From assembly GCF_019278565.1 (NCBI RefSeq), contig NZ_CP058988.1, forward strand, positions 62,001 through 126,000: a DNA stretch of 64,000 nucleotides, written 5' to 3'. Below, piece after piece: positions 63,062 to 64,000 of this stretch. A model generated the notes under the pieces. That model saw only the letters and a program-made list of their open reading frames with translations, was not told where the DNA came from and did not search any database. This DNA comes from Cellulophaga sp. HaHa_2_95 (GTDB taxonomy: Bacteria > Bacteroidota > Bacteroidia > Flavobacteriales > Flavobacteriaceae). Numbering within the stretch: position 1 is the stretch's first letter; every line of letters starts with the position of its first letter. Position numbers and translations under genes: made by a program.

Positions 63062-63412
63062 ATGAGCATTTTAAAGTCTTTAGACGATACTACAAACAGC
63101 GCTACTGAAGCAGGCGAGGCCTACGTGAAATCTACTAAGAACTACTTTGAATTAAAAGTATTTCAACAGTTGACCACACTGTCCTCATACCTGTTGAAAA
63201 TTGTTTTGTTTGGAAGCTTATGCGTTTTAGGCCTAATTTTTCTTGCCGTAGCAGGAGCTGCAGCCCTTGGAGCCTATTTTGACAGTATGGCATTAGGGTA
63301 CTTAATTGTCGGAGGAATTTTCTTTCTATTGGTATTGCTCATCTATTTAGTGAGAAAACGCATTGATAGAATCATTATTCAAAAATTATCTAAAACGTAT
63401 TTTGACTCATGA
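63062..63412 (+). CDS. Phage holin/holin-X-like membrane protein
   Basis: The 116-residue protein has two hydrophobic helices (about 42-67 and 74-97) after a soluble N-terminus, as in the holin-X (PF07332) family. Such proteins are common chromosomal genes and need not be phage-derived. There is one base between YtxH and this gene, and its stop overlaps the next gene by four bases. A role with YtxH in the inner membrane is inferred. Confidence 0.8.
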   Translation: MSILKSLDDTTNSATEAGEAYVKSTKNYFELKVFQQLTTLSSYLLKIVLFGSLCVLGLIFLAVAGAAALGAYFDSMALGYLIVGGIFFLLVLLIYLVRKRIDRIIIQKLSKTYFDS

Positions 63413-63615
63413 GAAACAAAAATTATACTTCATTTGAAGAAATTGAACTAGACTTGAAACTTTTGAGCTTAGAACGAAAAATTGCTATTGAGGAGTTAAA
63501 AGGTCTAAAGCACAAAGTTCAGGAAGATTTATCACCATTAAATTGGGTGCAAACTGGATTTAAAATGGCTAGTAAGTTTAGTACTTTACTGCTGGTGAAA
63601 AAGTTATTTAAATAA
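63409..63615 (+). CDS. DUF6327-like small protein
   Basis: The 68-residue protein is short and helical, starting MRNKNYTSFEEIELDLKLLSLERKIAIEELKGLKHKVQEDL, with a hydrophobic C-terminal part (about 48-66, MASKFSTLLLVKKLFK). It is the third gene of the YtxH module and overlaps its upstream gene by four bases. Such proteins occur next to YtxH and holin-X in Bacteroidota. The function is unknown. Confidence 0.72.
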   Translation: MRNKNYTSFEEIELDLKLLSLERKIAIEELKGLKHKVQEDLSPLNWVQTGFKMASKFSTLLLVKKLFK

Positions 63616-63634
63616 AGAGAGTTAATTCTCCTAT

Positions 63635-63668
63635 AAAAGCCACAACAATTAATGTTGTGGCTTTTTTT
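63635..63668. terminator. Bidirectional intrinsic terminator
   Basis: AAAAGCCACAAC (63635-63646) pairs with GTTGTGGCTTTT (63654-63665) around a 7-base loop, between the YtxH module and the convergent gene at the right end. Confidence 0.9.
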
Positions 63669-63674
63669 ATGGTA

Positions 63675-64000
63675 TCAAAACAACTTAAATAACACTTCTT
63701 TATCCGCTGCGCTATCTATATGCTTAGCTACTGTAGTTTTGATAAGCATAAGTTCTGATACGATACTTTCTTTATTGTCTTCAGAGATATTTGGATTTGT
63801 CAAACAATATTTCAAAGCTTTTATCAATTGATACAAGACCGTACAATCTTCTTTTGCATAGAAGCGAATTGGCTGTACTACAATGCGCATCAATTCTTCA
63901 ATGGCTATATTATGCGATACCACAATCCATTTGGTATCTGCTATATTTTCAGAGGTTGCATTAGCAAATGCTACGGCCTGATATAGAAGTTTTCCTAACT
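63675..64000 (-). CDS. Partial gene, 3' part, unknown function
   Basis: A minus-strand frame runs through the right edge of the window without a stop, so this is the C-terminal part of a longer protein. About 108 residues are visible. They begin LGKLLYQAVAFANATSENIADTKW, continue with IAIEELMRIVVQPIRFYAKEDCTVLYQLIKALKY, and end with KHIDSAADKEVLFKLF, which suggests a soluble, helical C-terminal domain. It may belong to a large membrane protein such as a DUF2254 member, but the visible part does not prove this. Confidence 0.6.
   Translation of the reverse strand, partial: LGKLLYQAVAFANATSENIADTKWIVVSHNIAIEELMRIVVQPIRFYAKEDCTVLYQLIKALKYCLTNPNISEDNKESIVSELMLIKTTVAKHIDSAADKEVLFKLF

Noticed and set aside
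63062..63412. Prophage remnant because of a holin-X-like product
   Set aside because: The gene sits in a YtxH module with no other phage genes, integrase or attachment sites; this family is common on chromosomes.
1..64000. Searches by eye for tRNA, rRNA, CRISPR arrays, insertion sequences and long direct repeats
   Set aside because: Nothing convincing was found; absence was judged by eye, so a short or degenerate element could be missed.

Overview
The window is a 64 kb piece of chromosome from an AT-rich, Gram-negative member of the Bacteroidota, most likely family Flavobacteriaceae. The evidence is a deoxyhypusine-synthase-like gene beside speA/speB, a type IX secretion C-terminal tail, DUF1800/DUF1501 gene partners, a RimB-RimK fusion, an OlsF-like acyltransferase, the ligase-associated DNA repair set, and promoters with the Bacteroidota -7 box TAnnTTTG instead of sigma70 -10/-35 elements. 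I see no rRNA, tRNA, CRISPR array, insertion sequence or prophage. The genes look like a stable core-type chromosome with a few accessory patches. Both ends are cut: the left end lacks the first codons of rsmA, and the right end lacks the 5' part of a minus-strand gene.

Layout. 1-6.3 kb (+): rsmA, the Mg2+ transporter mgtE, a GNAT-nitrilase fusion, a SnoaL-like protein, a D-2-hydroxyacid dehydrogenase, a VOC protein and a TM2 protein. 6.3-10 kb (-): an OlsF-like bifunctional lipid acyltransferase, then an overlapping GNAT/aspartate-kinase pair. 10.2-11.2 kb (+): fbp. 11.3 kb (-): a TerB-like protein. 11.9-17.7 kb (+): a four-gene DNA repair operon (exonuclease, ATP-dependent ligase, Lhr-type helicase, PdeM phosphoesterase). 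17.8-25.9 kb: a TspO-like membrane protein, a disulfide oxidoreductase (-), mfd, a TlpA-like thioredoxin, an ACT-domain protein (-) and YraN (-). 26-29.3 kb (+): a DUF1800/DUF1501 pair whose second product ends in a T9SS-type tail. 29.4-37.3 kb: a small minus-strand gene, metG, ferritin, a new small Lys/Cys-rich gene, tex, an HDAC-family gene and an M28 peptidase. 37.4-45.8 kb: mostly uncharacterised proteins (His/Tyr-rich secreted protein, PH domain, GNAT, Suppressor-of-fused domain, DUF4442, NAPE-PLD-like hydrolase, DUF2892, DUF2490, pentapeptide repeat, zinc ribbon, CBS pair). 46-52.8 kb: a membrane M28 peptidase, an SDR protein, a TPR protein, two secreted proteins (-) and SDR-type threonine dehydrogenase. 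52.8-57.9 kb (-): a polyamine operon (speA, speB, DHS-like gene, acidic protein) followed by the RimB-RimK fusion. 58-64 kb: a long non-coding stretch, small membrane proteins, a lipoprotein, YihY, an AI-2E family transporter, a nitroreductase and a YtxH/holin-X/DUF6327 module.

How the genes fit together. The clearest functional units are the repair operon, with mfd 2.3 kb further on; the arginine to agmatine to putrescine route, whose third enzyme keeps the catalytic lysine of deoxyhypusine synthase and probably makes homospermidine; and the envelope module at the right end. Four small genes (45-58 residues) were found by reading the gaps: 29396-29563 (-), 32412-32585 (+), 58597-58734 (+) and 62348-62524 (-). 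Two non-coding signals stand out: a foldable leader upstream of speA on the minus strand, and a Crp/Fnr-like palindrome about 42 bases upstream of the predicted start of transcription of a DUF2892 gene.
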